NCBI RefSeq assembly: GCF_042731755.1
Contig: NZ_JBHWLR010000014.1
Location: forward strand, 62,001-126,000
Direction of reading: 5' to 3'
Source of the DNA: Promicromonospora sp042731755
Lineage (GTDB): Bacteria > Actinomycetota > Actinomycetes > Actinomycetales > Cellulomonadaceae
Length of the DNA stretch: 64,000 nucleotides
Both the position numbers and the translations under genes were made by a program. Positions 9,343 through 16,736 of the stretch are shown piece after piece (the stretch's first letter is position 1; every line of letters begins with the position of its first letter). The notes below the pieces were generated by a model that made no database searches, had not been told where the DNA came from, and worked only from the letters and a program-made list of their open reading frames with translations.

Positions 9343-9380
9343 CGGGACGACGGCGGGGGCCTTCCCCCGCCGTCGTCCCG
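9343..9380 (+). terminator. Strong hairpin after the binding-protein gene
   Basis: Perfect 17-bp stem (9343-9359 with 9364-9380) closed by a four-base loop, with no U-run after it. It lies between the binding protein and the GH35 gene and may act as a terminator, an attenuator, or an mRNA 3'-end stabiliser that leaves more binding protein than enzyme. Confidence 0.7.
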
Positions 9381-9449
9381 TGTCCCCACCTCCTTACCCC
9401 CACGCCTCGTGCCTCTGCCGCACGACCGCACCCCCCTGAGGAACCACAC

Positions 9450-11330
9450 ATGGCCACGTTCGAGATCGGACCCGAGGACTTTCTGCTCGACGGCGAGCGG
9501 ATGCAGGTCGTCAGCGGCGCGCTGCACTACTTCCGCGTGCACCCCGACCAGTGGGCCGACCGGATCCGCAAGGCCCGGCTCATGGGCCTGAACACCATCG
9601 AGACGTACGTGCCGTGGAACTTCCACGCGCCCGACCCGGAGTCGTTCGACCTGACGGGACGGCGTGACCTCGGCCGGTTCCTCGACCTGGTGGCCGCCGA
9701 GGGCCTGTACGCCATCGTGCGGCCGGGGCCCTACATCTGCGCGGAGTGGGACGGCGGCGGGCTGCCCGGCTGGCTGTTCGCCGACCGGACCGTGGGCGTG
9801 CGCCGGCACGAGCCGCGGTTCCTCGCGGCGATCGGCACGTACTTCGCGAACCTGCTGCCGCTGGTGGCCGAGCGCCAGGTGACGCGCGGCGGACCGGTGC
9901 TCATGGTGCAGGTGGAGAACGAGTACGGGGCCTACGGGAACGACCCGCTGCCGGAGCGCCAGAAGTACCTGCGCGCGCTCGTGGACCTGACGCGCGAGCA
10001 GGGCATCGACGTGCCGCTGTTCACGTGCGACCAGGCGGACGACGAGATGCTCGCCCGCGGCGGCCTGCCGGAGCTGCACAAGACCGCGACGTTCGGCTCG
10101 CGCAGCACGGAGCGGCTGGAGATCCTGCGGCGGCACCAGCCCACGGGCCCGCTGATGTGCATGGAGTTCTGGAACGGCTGGTTCGACTCGTGGGGCCTGG
10201 AGCACCACATCGCCCCGGCCGAGGCGAACGCCGCCGACCTGGACGACCTGCTCGCGGCGGGCGGGTCCGTGAACCTGTACATGTTCCACGGCGGCACCAA
10301 CTTCGGGCTGACCAGCGGCGCGAACGACAAGGGCATCTACCGGCCCATCACGACGTCGTACGACTACGACGCGCCGCTCGCCGAGGACGGCACGCCCACG
10401 GCCAAGTACCACGCGATGCGCGAGGTCATCGCGCGGCACGTGCCGGTGCCGGAGGTCGGGGCTGCTGACTTTGGCGGGGATGCCGGTTCTGGTGGCGGGG
10501 GTGCTGTCGGTGGCTCTGCTGATGCACCCGGCGCGCCGGGTGCGCCGGTGCTCGACGTCGACCTGTCCGCCCACGTGGTGCCGCTGGCCCACGCGCTGCC
10601 GAGCCTGCTGCGCGAGGACCTGCGCGCGTTCACCTCGACGCCCACGACCGACGACCTGCGGCAGTGGTCGGGCTTCTCCGTGTACCGCACCCGCATCCGG
10701 CCCGACGACGCCGTCCTGACCGTCGCCGAGGTGCGCGACCGCGCCGTCGTGCTGTTCGACGACGAGCAGATCGGCGTGCTCGACCGCGCGTCCCACGGCT
10801 TCGCCGTCGCGCTGCCCGCCCGCGCGGGCGACCTCACGCTGCTGGTGGAGGACCAGGGCCGGGTCAACTACGGGCCGCGGATCGGCGAGCCCAAGGGCCT
10901 GATCGGGCCGGTGCGCACCGCGGTGCGCACGATCGACGACTGGGAGGCCGGCGCGCTGCGCGTCGAGGACGCGCCGGAGCTGCTGCGCGCGGCACTCGAC
11001 GCGCCGGGGCGGGCGCTGCCGGTCGGGGGTGTCGGCGTCGGCGTTGGCGCGCCGCGTCCGGTCGGGGCCGGGCTGTACCGGGCGGAGTTCGACTCGGTCG
11101 GCGGGGCCGACCACTTCCTGCGGCTCGACGGCTGGTCCAAGGGCCTGGCCTGGGTCAACGGCGAGCTGCTGGGCCGGTACTGGAGCCTCGGCCCCACGCA
11201 CACGCTGTACGTGCCGGGCCCGCTGGTGCGCGACACCGGCAACGAGCTGGTGCTGCTGGAGCTCCACGGCGCGGCGGGGGCGCGGGCAAGCTTCGTGTCA
11301 GGCCCGGCGCTGGGCATCACGGAACAGTAG
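9450..11330 (+). CDS. Beta-galactosidase, GH35
   Basis: Retaining beta-galactosidase of glycoside hydrolase family 35, 626 residues, no signal peptide, so it hydrolyses imported galactosides in the cytoplasm. The catalytic barrel has RPGPYICAEWDGGGLPGWL, the acid/base Glu in VQVENEYG (about residue 158) and the nucleophile Glu in CMEFWNGWFD (about residue 239). The C-terminal jelly-roll domains follow. Two Gly/Ala-rich stretches (about residues 350-370 and 525-540) look like low-complexity expansions in linkers. It is the last gene of the LacI-linked locus. Confidence 0.95.
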   Translation: MATFEIGPEDFLLDGERMQVVSGALHYFRVHPDQWADRIRKARLMGLNTIETYVPWNFHAPDPESFDLTGRRDLGRFLDLVAAEGLYAIVRPGPYICAEWDGGGLPGWLFADRTVGVRRHEPRFLAAIGTYFANLLPLVAERQVTRGGPVLMVQVENEYGAYGNDPLPERQKYLRALVDLTREQGIDVPLFTCDQADDEMLARGGLPELHKTATFGSRSTERLEILRRHQPTGPLMCMEFWNGWFDSWGLEHHIAPAEANAADLDDLLAAGGSVNLYMFHGGTNFGLTSGANDKGIYRPITTSYDYDAPLAEDGTPTAKYHAMREVIARHVPVPEVGAADFGGDAGSGGGGAVGGSADAPGAPGAPVLDVDLSAHVVPLAHALPSLLREDLRAFTSTPTTDDLRQWSGFSVYRTRIRPDDAVLTVAEVRDRAVVLFDDEQIGVLDRASHGFAVALPARAGDLTLLVEDQGRVNYGPRIGEPKGLIGPVRTAVRTIDDWEAGALRVEDAPELLRAALDAPGRALPVGGVGVGVGAPRPVGAGLYRAEFDSVGGADHFLRLDGWSKGLAWVNGELLGRYWSLGPTHTLYVPGPLVRDTGNELVLLELHGAAGARASFVSGPALGITEQ

Positions 11331-11334
11331 GCCA

Positions 11335-11382
11335 GGCCGGCCGGGCCGGCGGCCGGCCGGGCCGGCGGCCGGCCGGGCCGGC
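11335..11382. repeat. Three perfect 16-bp GC-only tandem units
   Basis: GGCCGGCCGGGCCGGC occurs three times head to tail immediately after the beta-galactosidase stop and directly before palindrome A1. Each unit is itself built of GGCC/CCGG palindromes. Confidence 0.85.
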
Positions 11383-11388
11383 GCAACT

Positions 11389-11442
11389 GAACGTAGGGTT
11401 GGTCGCTCCGTGGGCCCTCTTGAAGCGACCAACCCTACGTTC
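11389..11442. repeat. Palindrome family A, copy 1 (intergenic)
   Basis: Perfect 19-bp inverted repeat GAACGTAGGGTTGGTCGCT (11389-11407 with 11424-11442) around a 16-base loop. Two diverged copies of the whole element, loop included, lie inside the hut M20 amidohydrolase gene. Here it lies between two convergent genes and could also act as a bidirectional terminator. Confidence 0.85.
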
Positions 11443-11493
11443 GGCTGTGGGCTCGTTCGGGGCTGACGCCGACACCCCCTGGCGCGGACATCT

Positions 11494-11557
11494 CCTTTGA
11501 GGCCCAGGTTTCTTCGCTTTCGGACCAGCCAAAGCGGAGAAACCCGGGCCTCAAAGG
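11494..11557. repeat. Palindrome family B, copy 1
   Basis: Arms of 27 bp starting CCTTTGAGGCCC (11494-11520 with 11531-11557) pair with two mismatches around a 10-base loop. Related copies are at 14778-14845 and 21739-21800. Located between the convergent beta-galactosidase and hutI genes. Confidence 0.85.
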
Positions 11558-11620
11558 GGAGTACCCCGCGGGCGAGTCGGGCAAAGCGGGCAGGTCGGCC
11601 GGGCTGGCCCGGGCCTCCGG

Positions 11621-11845
11621 CTTCGTCAGACGACGCAGGCTACGTCAGACGGCGCGGGCCACGTCAGACGGCGCCGGCTTCGTCAGACGTCGGGGGCGTG
11701 ACAGACGACGCAGGCTTCGTCAGATGACACGGGCTACGTCAGACGGCGCGGGCTACGTCAGACGACGGGGGCGTGACAGACGGCGCGGGCTCCATCAGAC
11801 GACGCGGGCTACGTCAGACGGCGCGGCCTTGTCAGACGGCGCGGG
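11621..11845. repeat. Minisatellite of 12 units seeded by the hutI stop region
   Basis: Twelve tandem 18-19 bp units of type CTACGTCAGACGGCGCGGG. The last unit (11828-11845) contains the hutI stop codon (complement of 11832-11834) and the codons for its final residues; the other eleven lie downstream of the gene. There are no unique spacers between units. The stretch 11331-11831 holds no gene, only repeats. Confidence 0.9.
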
Positions 11846-13271
11846 TGCCGTGCTGCCAGACCTGCTGGACCAGCGGGACGCCCGGGCGGTACGCGAGGTA
11901 GGTGTGGCTCGGGGCGTCGAGCACGGTCAGGTCGGCGCGGGCGCCGACGCCCAGGTGTCCGACGTCGTCCCGGCGGAGCGCGAGCGCCCCGCCCGCCGTC
12001 GCCGACCAGAGCGCCTCTGCCGGGCTCATGCGCATCTCGCGCACCGCGAGCGCCACAACGAACGGCATGGACGACGAGTAGCCCGAGCCGGGGTTGCAGT
12101 CCGTGGCTAGCGCGACGGGGACGCCCGCGGCCAGTAGCCGGCGGGCGTCGGGATACGGCGACCGTGTGGAGAACTCGATCGCGGGCAGCAGGGTCGCGAC
12201 GGTGCCGTGCCCGGCGCCCGGCCGGACGTCGGCAGAACGCTCACTTCCGGGCCCGACGTCGGCAAACTGCACGTACCCGGGCTCGGCAGGCCGCCCACTT
12301 CCAGGCCCGACGTCGGCAAACTGCACGTACCCGGGCTCGGCAGATCGCCCACTTCCGGGCCCGACGTCGGCAGAGGGCGCCCCTCCGGGACCGAAGCTGC
12401 CGGAGGCGAGGCCGCTCCACGAGTCCGCCAGCGCGGCGACGTCGGCGTCGGTCAGGTGGGTGCAGTGGTCCACGCTCGCCGCCCCGACCTCGACGGCGAG
12501 CCGCACGCCCGGGCCGGCCGAGAGCTGGTTGCCGTGCACCCGCGCGCCGAGTCCCGCGCGCAGCCCGGCGTGCAGGACGGCGCGCGCCTCGTCCTCGTCG
12601 AACGCCGTGGGCGCGGCGGGCTCGCAGAACACGTCGACCCAGCGGGCGTGGGGCGCGCAGGCGGCGAGCATCGGGCCGGTCACGAGGTCGACGTAGCCGG
12701 CGCGGTCGGCGGCGTACTCGGCAGGGACGGTGTGGGCGCCGAGGTACGTCGTCTCGGGCGTGAGCTCGCGGGCGATCCGCAGGGTGCGGGCCTCGGTGGC
12801 GACGTCCTGGCCGTAGCCGCTCTTGATCTCGACGGTCGTGGTGCCCTGCGCGAGCATCTCGCGCACGAGCGCCCCGCCGCGCGCCCGGAGCGCGTCCTCG
12901 CTCGCGGCGCGGGTCGCGGCGACCGTGGTCGCGATGCCGCCGCCGGTGTAGGGCTCGCCGGTCATGCGCGCGGCGAACTCGGCGGCGCGGTCGCCCGCGA
13001 AGACGGCGTGCGAGTGGGAGTCGACGAACCCCGGGAGCACGCAGCGTCCTTCGAGGTCGACGACGTCGTCCGCCGCCGGGGCCGACGCCGCCGGGCCCGT
13101 CCAGGCGATGCGCCCGTCCTCGATGATGACGGCGGCGTCCGGCACGACGCCGATCCCGTCGGCCACGGTTCCCCGGCCGCCCGGCATGGTGCCGCCCCCG
13201 GCCGGCCCCGACCCGCCGTGTGCCGGGTCGTTGGTGACCAGCTCGCCGATGTTCGTCAGCAGCACGCTCAT
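11832..13271 (-). CDS. hutI: Imidazolonepropionase with internal repeat insertion
   Basis: Hydrolyses 4-imidazolone-5-propionate to N-formimidoyl-L-glutamate, third step of histidine degradation. Metal-dependent amidohydrolase motifs are present: DSHSHAVFAGDRA near residue 85, GNQLSAGPG, DHCTHL and ATDCNPGS. At 479 residues it is about 70 longer than usual because of a repetitive Gly/Pro/Val insertion between DHCTHL and the ATDCNPGS region (DNA 12226-12400), part of which is an exact 54-bp tandem repeat. The ATG overlaps the hutF stop by four bases, so it is translationally coupled as last gene of the hut operon. Confidence 0.93.
   Translation of the reverse strand: MSVLLTNIGELVTNDPAHGGSGPAGGGTMPGGRGTVADGIGVVPDAAVIIEDGRIAWTGPAASAPAADDVVDLEGRCVLPGFVDSHSHAVFAGDRAAEFAARMTGEPYTGGGIATTVAATRAASEDALRARGGALVREMLAQGTTTVEIKSGYGQDVATEARTLRIARELTPETTYLGAHTVPAEYAADRAGYVDLVTGPMLAACAPHARWVDVFCEPAAPTAFDEDEARAVLHAGLRAGLGARVHGNQLSAGPGVRLAVEVGAASVDHCTHLTDADVAALADSWSGLASGSFGPGGAPSADVGPGSGRSAEPGYVQFADVGPGSGRPAEPGYVQFADVGPGSERSADVRPGAGHGTVATLLPAIEFSTRSPYPDARRLLAAGVPVALATDCNPGSGYSSSMPFVVALAVREMRMSPAEALWSATAGGALALRRDDVGHLGVGARADLTVLDAPSHTYLAYRPGVPLVQQVWQHGTRAV
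12242..12383. repeat. 54-bp in-frame tandem repeat inside hutI
   Basis: Two full 54-bp units (12242-12295 and 12296-12349, only two to three differences) plus a partial third (12350-12383), with a further degenerate copy edge before 12242. Each unit adds 18 residues ending AEPGYVQF to HutI without changing frame. Confidence 0.9.
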
Positions 13272-14737
13272 GCGTCGCTCCCCCTGGTGATGTCGTCAGT
13301 GAGGTCCCGCGCGATGTCCCGCTCCGCCGCGGCCCAGATCTCGTCGATCGCCTCGGCGAGCATGCGCGCCACGTCGCCGGCCCGGTGCACGCCGTCGCGC
13401 ACCACGTGCTCGCCGCCGGCCACGACGTCCGACACGTCCGCCGCGCCCGCGACCAGCGCGACCTGCGCGGGGCCGGCCCCGGCGGTGCGCGGCGTGTCGA
13501 GACGCACCGCGACGAGGTCGGCGGGCACGCCCACGGCGATGCGGCCTGCGTCGGGCCGGCCGAGCGCCGCGTGCCCGGCCGACGTCGCCAATCCGATCAG
13601 GGCCGCCGGGTCGAACGCGCCGCGCCTGCCGGTCGCAAGGCGCTCGTGCTCCTCGACGCCGCGCGCCTCCGCGAGCACGTCGGCGCCGACGTGCTGGTCC
13701 GTGCCGACCGACAGCGGGCTGCCCGCGCGCAGCAGCCGGAGCCCGGGGGCGATGCCGTCGGCGAGGTCGCGCTCCGTCGTCGGGCAGAGGCAGACGCCCG
13801 TGCCCGAGGTGCCCAGCAGCGCGACGTCGTCGTCGGTCAGGTGCACCGCGTGCACCACCGTGGTGCCGGGGCCGAGCGCCCCGGCGTCGTGCAGGAGCCG
13901 CGTCGGCGTGCCGCCGAAGGTCGCGAGCGCCGCCTCGTTCTCCCCCGGCTGCTCGGACAGGTGCACGTGCAGGGGCGCGCCGGCGTCCCGCGCCCAGCGG
14001 GCCACGGCTGCGAGCTCGGTCGGCGCGACAGCGCGCACCGAGTGGGCGGCGGCGCCGACCAGCACCCGGTCGTCGTCGGCCCAGGCCGCGCGCAGCGCGT
14101 CGACGCGCCGGGCCCACTGCTCGACGGTGCCGTCGCCGAACCGGGCCTGTTCCGGCGCGAGCGGTTCGTGCCCCGCGGGGCCGAGGCCGCCGTGCAGGTA
14201 GCAGGTGTCGAGCAGCGTGAGGTGCACGCCGGCGTCGCGGGCGGCGGACCGCAGGGCCTCGGCCATGGCGTTCGGACCGCCCTCGGCGGCGGGGTACGGC
14301 GTCCCGTCTGCGCGGTGGTGCACGTAGTGGAACTCGCCGACGGCGGTGGTCCCGCCGAGCGCCAGCTCCGCGAAGAGCGCGCGGGCCAGTCGTTCGTACC
14401 GGGCGGGCGTCAGGACCCTGGCCAGGGCGTACATGCCCTGGCGCCACGTCCAGAACGACCCGCCGTCGGCGTGGGTGCGGCCGCGCAGCGCGCGGTGGAA
14501 CGCGTGCGAGTGCGCGTCGGCGAGGCCGGGGAGCGCGACGCCGCGCAGGCGCACGTCGCCGTCCGACGCCGGGGCGCCGGGCTCGACGGCGGTGATCCGG
14601 CCGGCGGCGGTCTCGACCCGGACGGACGCGACGACGTGGCCGCGCTCGACGACCCGGCCGGGGGCGCCGGCGGGCGCCTCACTGAGCGCCTCACTCGGCC
14701 ACGGCAGCCAGGCCCGTTCGCACCAGAAGCTCGTCAC
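13268..14737 (-). CDS. hutF: Formimidoylglutamate deiminase
   Basis: Deiminates N-formimidoyl-L-glutamate to N-formyl-L-glutamate and ammonia, the fourth step of the five-step histidine route. Amidohydrolase signatures are LADAHSHAFHRALRG near residue 70, the HLSEQ metal-ligand segment and LSVGTDQHV. About 489 residues, slightly longer than typical HutF. The GTG at 14737 is chosen because AAGGAG lies five bases before it; the frame continues upstream through palindrome B2 but without a credible start. Its presence means this strain uses the deiminase branch instead of HutG formiminoglutamase, so an N-formylglutamate deformylase is needed. Confidence 0.93.
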   Translation of the reverse strand: MTSFWCERAWLPWPSEALSEAPAGAPGRVVERGHVVASVRVETAAGRITAVEPGAPASDGDVRLRGVALPGLADAHSHAFHRALRGRTHADGGSFWTWRQGMYALARVLTPARYERLARALFAELALGGTTAVGEFHYVHHRADGTPYPAAEGGPNAMAEALRSAARDAGVHLTLLDTCYLHGGLGPAGHEPLAPEQARFGDGTVEQWARRVDALRAAWADDDRVLVGAAAHSVRAVAPTELAAVARWARDAGAPLHVHLSEQPGENEAALATFGGTPTRLLHDAGALGPGTTVVHAVHLTDDDVALLGTSGTGVCLCPTTERDLADGIAPGLRLLRAGSPLSVGTDQHVGADVLAEARGVEEHERLATGRRGAFDPAALIGLATSAGHAALGRPDAGRIAVGVPADLVAVRLDTPRTAGAGPAQVALVAGAADVSDVVAGGEHVVRDGVHRAGDVARMLAEAIDEIWAAAERDIARDLTDDITRGSDA

Positions 14738-14777
14738 GACTCTCCTTCCGCGTTCCACGATCTCTCTGTTCGGCAGT

Positions 14778-14845
14778 CCCCTTTGAGGCCCGGGTTTCTC
14801 CGCTTTGACGCGCCGCAAAGCGGAGAAAGCCGGGCCTCAAAGGGG
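14778..14845. repeat. Palindrome family B, copy 2
   Basis: Nearly perfect inverted repeat, left arm from CCCCTTTGAGGCCCGGG, right arm ending CCTCAAAGGGG, about 29 bp each with one mismatch. It lies inside the hut operon, just after the M20 amidohydrolase stop and before hutF, so it could set relative mRNA levels. Confidence 0.85.
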
Positions 14846-14846
14846 A

Positions 14847-16736
14847 TCACCTCGGGTCCGCCGGAGCCGACGGCGCGCGCCCCGCCGGCCGGGCAGCGCG
14901 GTCCGGTCCGGACGGCGGAAAGGCCGGGGTCGTCAGCAGGTCCGTGAGGACGGCGGTCAGGGCCTCGACTCCGGAGTCGCAGTCGGCCAGTTCCGCGTAC
15001 TCGGCTGGTGAGTGCGACACCCCCGTCGGGTTACGCACGAACAGCATCGCGGTCGGCACGCCGGCCGCCGCGAGGATGCCGGCGTCGTGCCCGGCGCCCG
15101 TGCCGATCACCGGTGCGGGGAGGGCGGAGCCCGGCCGCCCGACGACGTCGGCGAGCCGCGCCGCGAGCGCCGGGTCGAACACTGTGGCCGGCGTCCAGGA
15201 CTCCTCGACGGGCCGCCACCCGGCGAGCCCCCGCCCGCCAGTACGGCTCCGAACCCCCTCACCGATCGCGGCTCCACCGTCGACGGCCGAACGTAGGCCT
15301 GGTCGCTCTGTAAGCCCTGATGCGGCGACTACGTCTACGTTCGACGGCCTGCTGTTCGACGGATCGCTGGTCGACGAATCGCCGATCGCTTGATCGGCAA
15401 TCGTCGAACGTAGGGTTGGTCGCTTCATGAGCGCTCTTGCGGCGATGTCCTCTACGTTCGAGGGGTCGGACGGCGGTGCGGGCGCGCCGATCACCGAACG
15501 GACGGCCTGTTCCGTTTGCGCGCGGGCATCGATCCAGGCGCGCACCCGGGACGGGATCGCGTTGACGCCGTTCGGTTCGACCTCGACCTTGGCCAGCGTC
15601 GCGAGCGCCCCGGCGTGCTCGGCGGCGGCGCGGACGTCGGTGATGAGCCGGGCGAGGTCGAGCATCGGGTCGTGCCGGTGCGCCAGCGGTGTGGTGCCGG
15701 CGTGGTTGGCCTCGCCCGCGAGGTCGACGCGCCAGCGGCCGTGCGGCCAGATCGCTGCGCCGACGGCGACCGGCGCCGCCTCGTCGTCGGGCAGGTCGGC
15801 GAGGTACCGACCCTGTTCCACGTGCAGCTCGACGAAGACGCCGATGCGCGCCAAGGCCTCGTCGTCGCGCCCGTAGTGCTCGAGCCGCACGCCGCCTAGC
15901 CCGCCGAGCCCGCCGGTCCGTCCAGCCCCGCCGTTCGGCCCAGCCCCGCCGACTCCGTCGACTCTGCCAGCTCCGCCGACCCCGCCGGACCCGCTTACCC
16001 CGCGGGCCCCGCCGGTCGCACCGAACCCGCCGGACCCCCCGGCCGTGCCCGAACCGCCGACCCGCCCCAGCACGTCCGCAAGGCTGTCCCCCGCCCGGTC
16101 GCGCAGCGCCAGCAGCCGGTCCGCCGAGACCGTCCCGGTCACGGCCCGCGAGCCGAGACATGCCAGCCCGAACCGGGCACCCTCCTCGTCGGAGAAGTTC
16201 ACGATCCCGAGCGGCCTGACCGGCGTCACACCGGAAGCCCGCAGCGCGTCGAGCGCCGCGAACGCGCTCGCCACACCGAGCGGGCCGTCGAACGCGCCGC
16301 CGCCCGGCACCGAGTCGAGGTGGCTACCCGTCACGACGCCGGGACCGTCGGCGTCCGGGTCGCCCCACCACGCCCACTGGTTCCCGGCCCGGTCCAGAGT
16401 CACGTCCAGACCGCGCGCCGCGGCCTCGGCGGCGAACCACTCGCGCAGGGCGAGGTCGTGCCCGGTCCAGGCGAACCGCTCGTATCCGCCGGACGGCGCC
16501 CGCCCGACGTCGGCGATCGCCGCGAGCAGCCCGCCGACGCCGGTCCCACCGGCCGAGCCCACCCTGCTCGAGCCCGCACCCGGCGCCGCGCTGTCGGGCT
16601 CTCTGCGCCCGCCGCCGGACATCCCGCCGCCGGCCGCCCCGCGGTCGGCGGCCGCTCCGTCCGACGCCGCTCCGTCGGAAACGACGCCCCCGCCGTCGAA
16701 CACCCCGCCGTCCGACACCCGACCGGAACCCGTCAC
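14847..16736 (-). CDS. M20 amidohydrolase (allantoate/N-carbamoyl type), probable N-formylglutamate deformylase, expanded by repeats
   Basis: Zinc-dependent amidase of the M20/AllC family, 629 residues against about 410 for the family. Catalytic elements are intact: GSHLDSVPGGGAFDG, NFSDEEGARFG, FVELHVEQG, GEANHAGTTP and GAGHDA. Extra length comes from three places: a Gly/Asp-rich N-terminal extension (about 65 residues), a Gly-rich run in the middle (DNA about 15895-16070) and a stretch made of two palindrome A copies (15288-15343, 15405-15460) translated in frame. Its GTG overlaps the hutU stop by four bases. Position between hutU and hutF, with no hutG in sight, suggests it removes the formyl group from N-formylglutamate; that function is inferred from context. 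Confidence 0.85.
   Translation of the reverse strand: MTGSGRVSDGGVFDGGGVVSDGAASDGAAADRGAAGGGMSGGGRREPDSAAPGAGSSRVGSAGGTGVGGLLAAIADVGRAPSGGYERFAWTGHDLALREWFAAEAAARGLDVTLDRAGNQWAWWGDPDADGPGVVTGSHLDSVPGGGAFDGPLGVASAFAALDALRASGVTPVRPLGIVNFSDEEGARFGLACLGSRAVTGTVSADRLLALRDRAGDSLADVLGRVGGSGTAGGSGGFGATGGARGVSGSGGVGGAGRVDGVGGAGPNGGAGRTGGLGGLGGVRLEHYGRDDEALARIGVFVELHVEQGRYLADLPDDEAAPVAVGAAIWPHGRWRVDLAGEANHAGTTPLAHRHDPMLDLARLITDVRAAAEHAGALATLAKVEVEPNGVNAIPSRVRAWIDARAQTEQAVRSVIGAPAPPSDPSNVEDIAARALMKRPTLRSTIADQAIGDSSTSDPSNSRPSNVDVVAASGLTERPGLRSAVDGGAAIGEGVRSRTGGRGLAGWRPVEESWTPATVFDPALAARLADVVGRPGSALPAPVIGTGAGHDAGILAAAGVPTAMLFVRNPTGVSHSPAEYAELADCDSGVEALTAVLTDLLTTPAFPPSGPDRAARPAGRAPSAPADPR
15288..15343. repeat. 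Palindrome family A, copy 2, inside a coding region
   Basis: 56-bp imperfect palindrome beginning CGAACGTAGGCCTGGTCGC and ending TACGTTCG. It is read in frame in the M20 amidohydrolase as SNVDVVAASGLTERPGLRS. Both arms and loop resemble copy 1 at 11389. Confidence 0.85.
15405..15460. repeat. Palindrome family A, copy 3, inside a coding region
   Basis: 56-bp element beginning CGAACGTAGGGTTGGTCGC and ending CTACGTTCG, read in frame as SNVEDIAARALMKRPTLRS. It lies 117 bp (39 codons) from copy 2, with further short ATCGGC-type inverted repeats between them. Confidence 0.85.

Noticed and set aside
11621..11845. Possible CRISPR array
   Set aside because: The units are contiguous with no spacers, are only 18-19 bp and vary among themselves; no cas genes are nearby.
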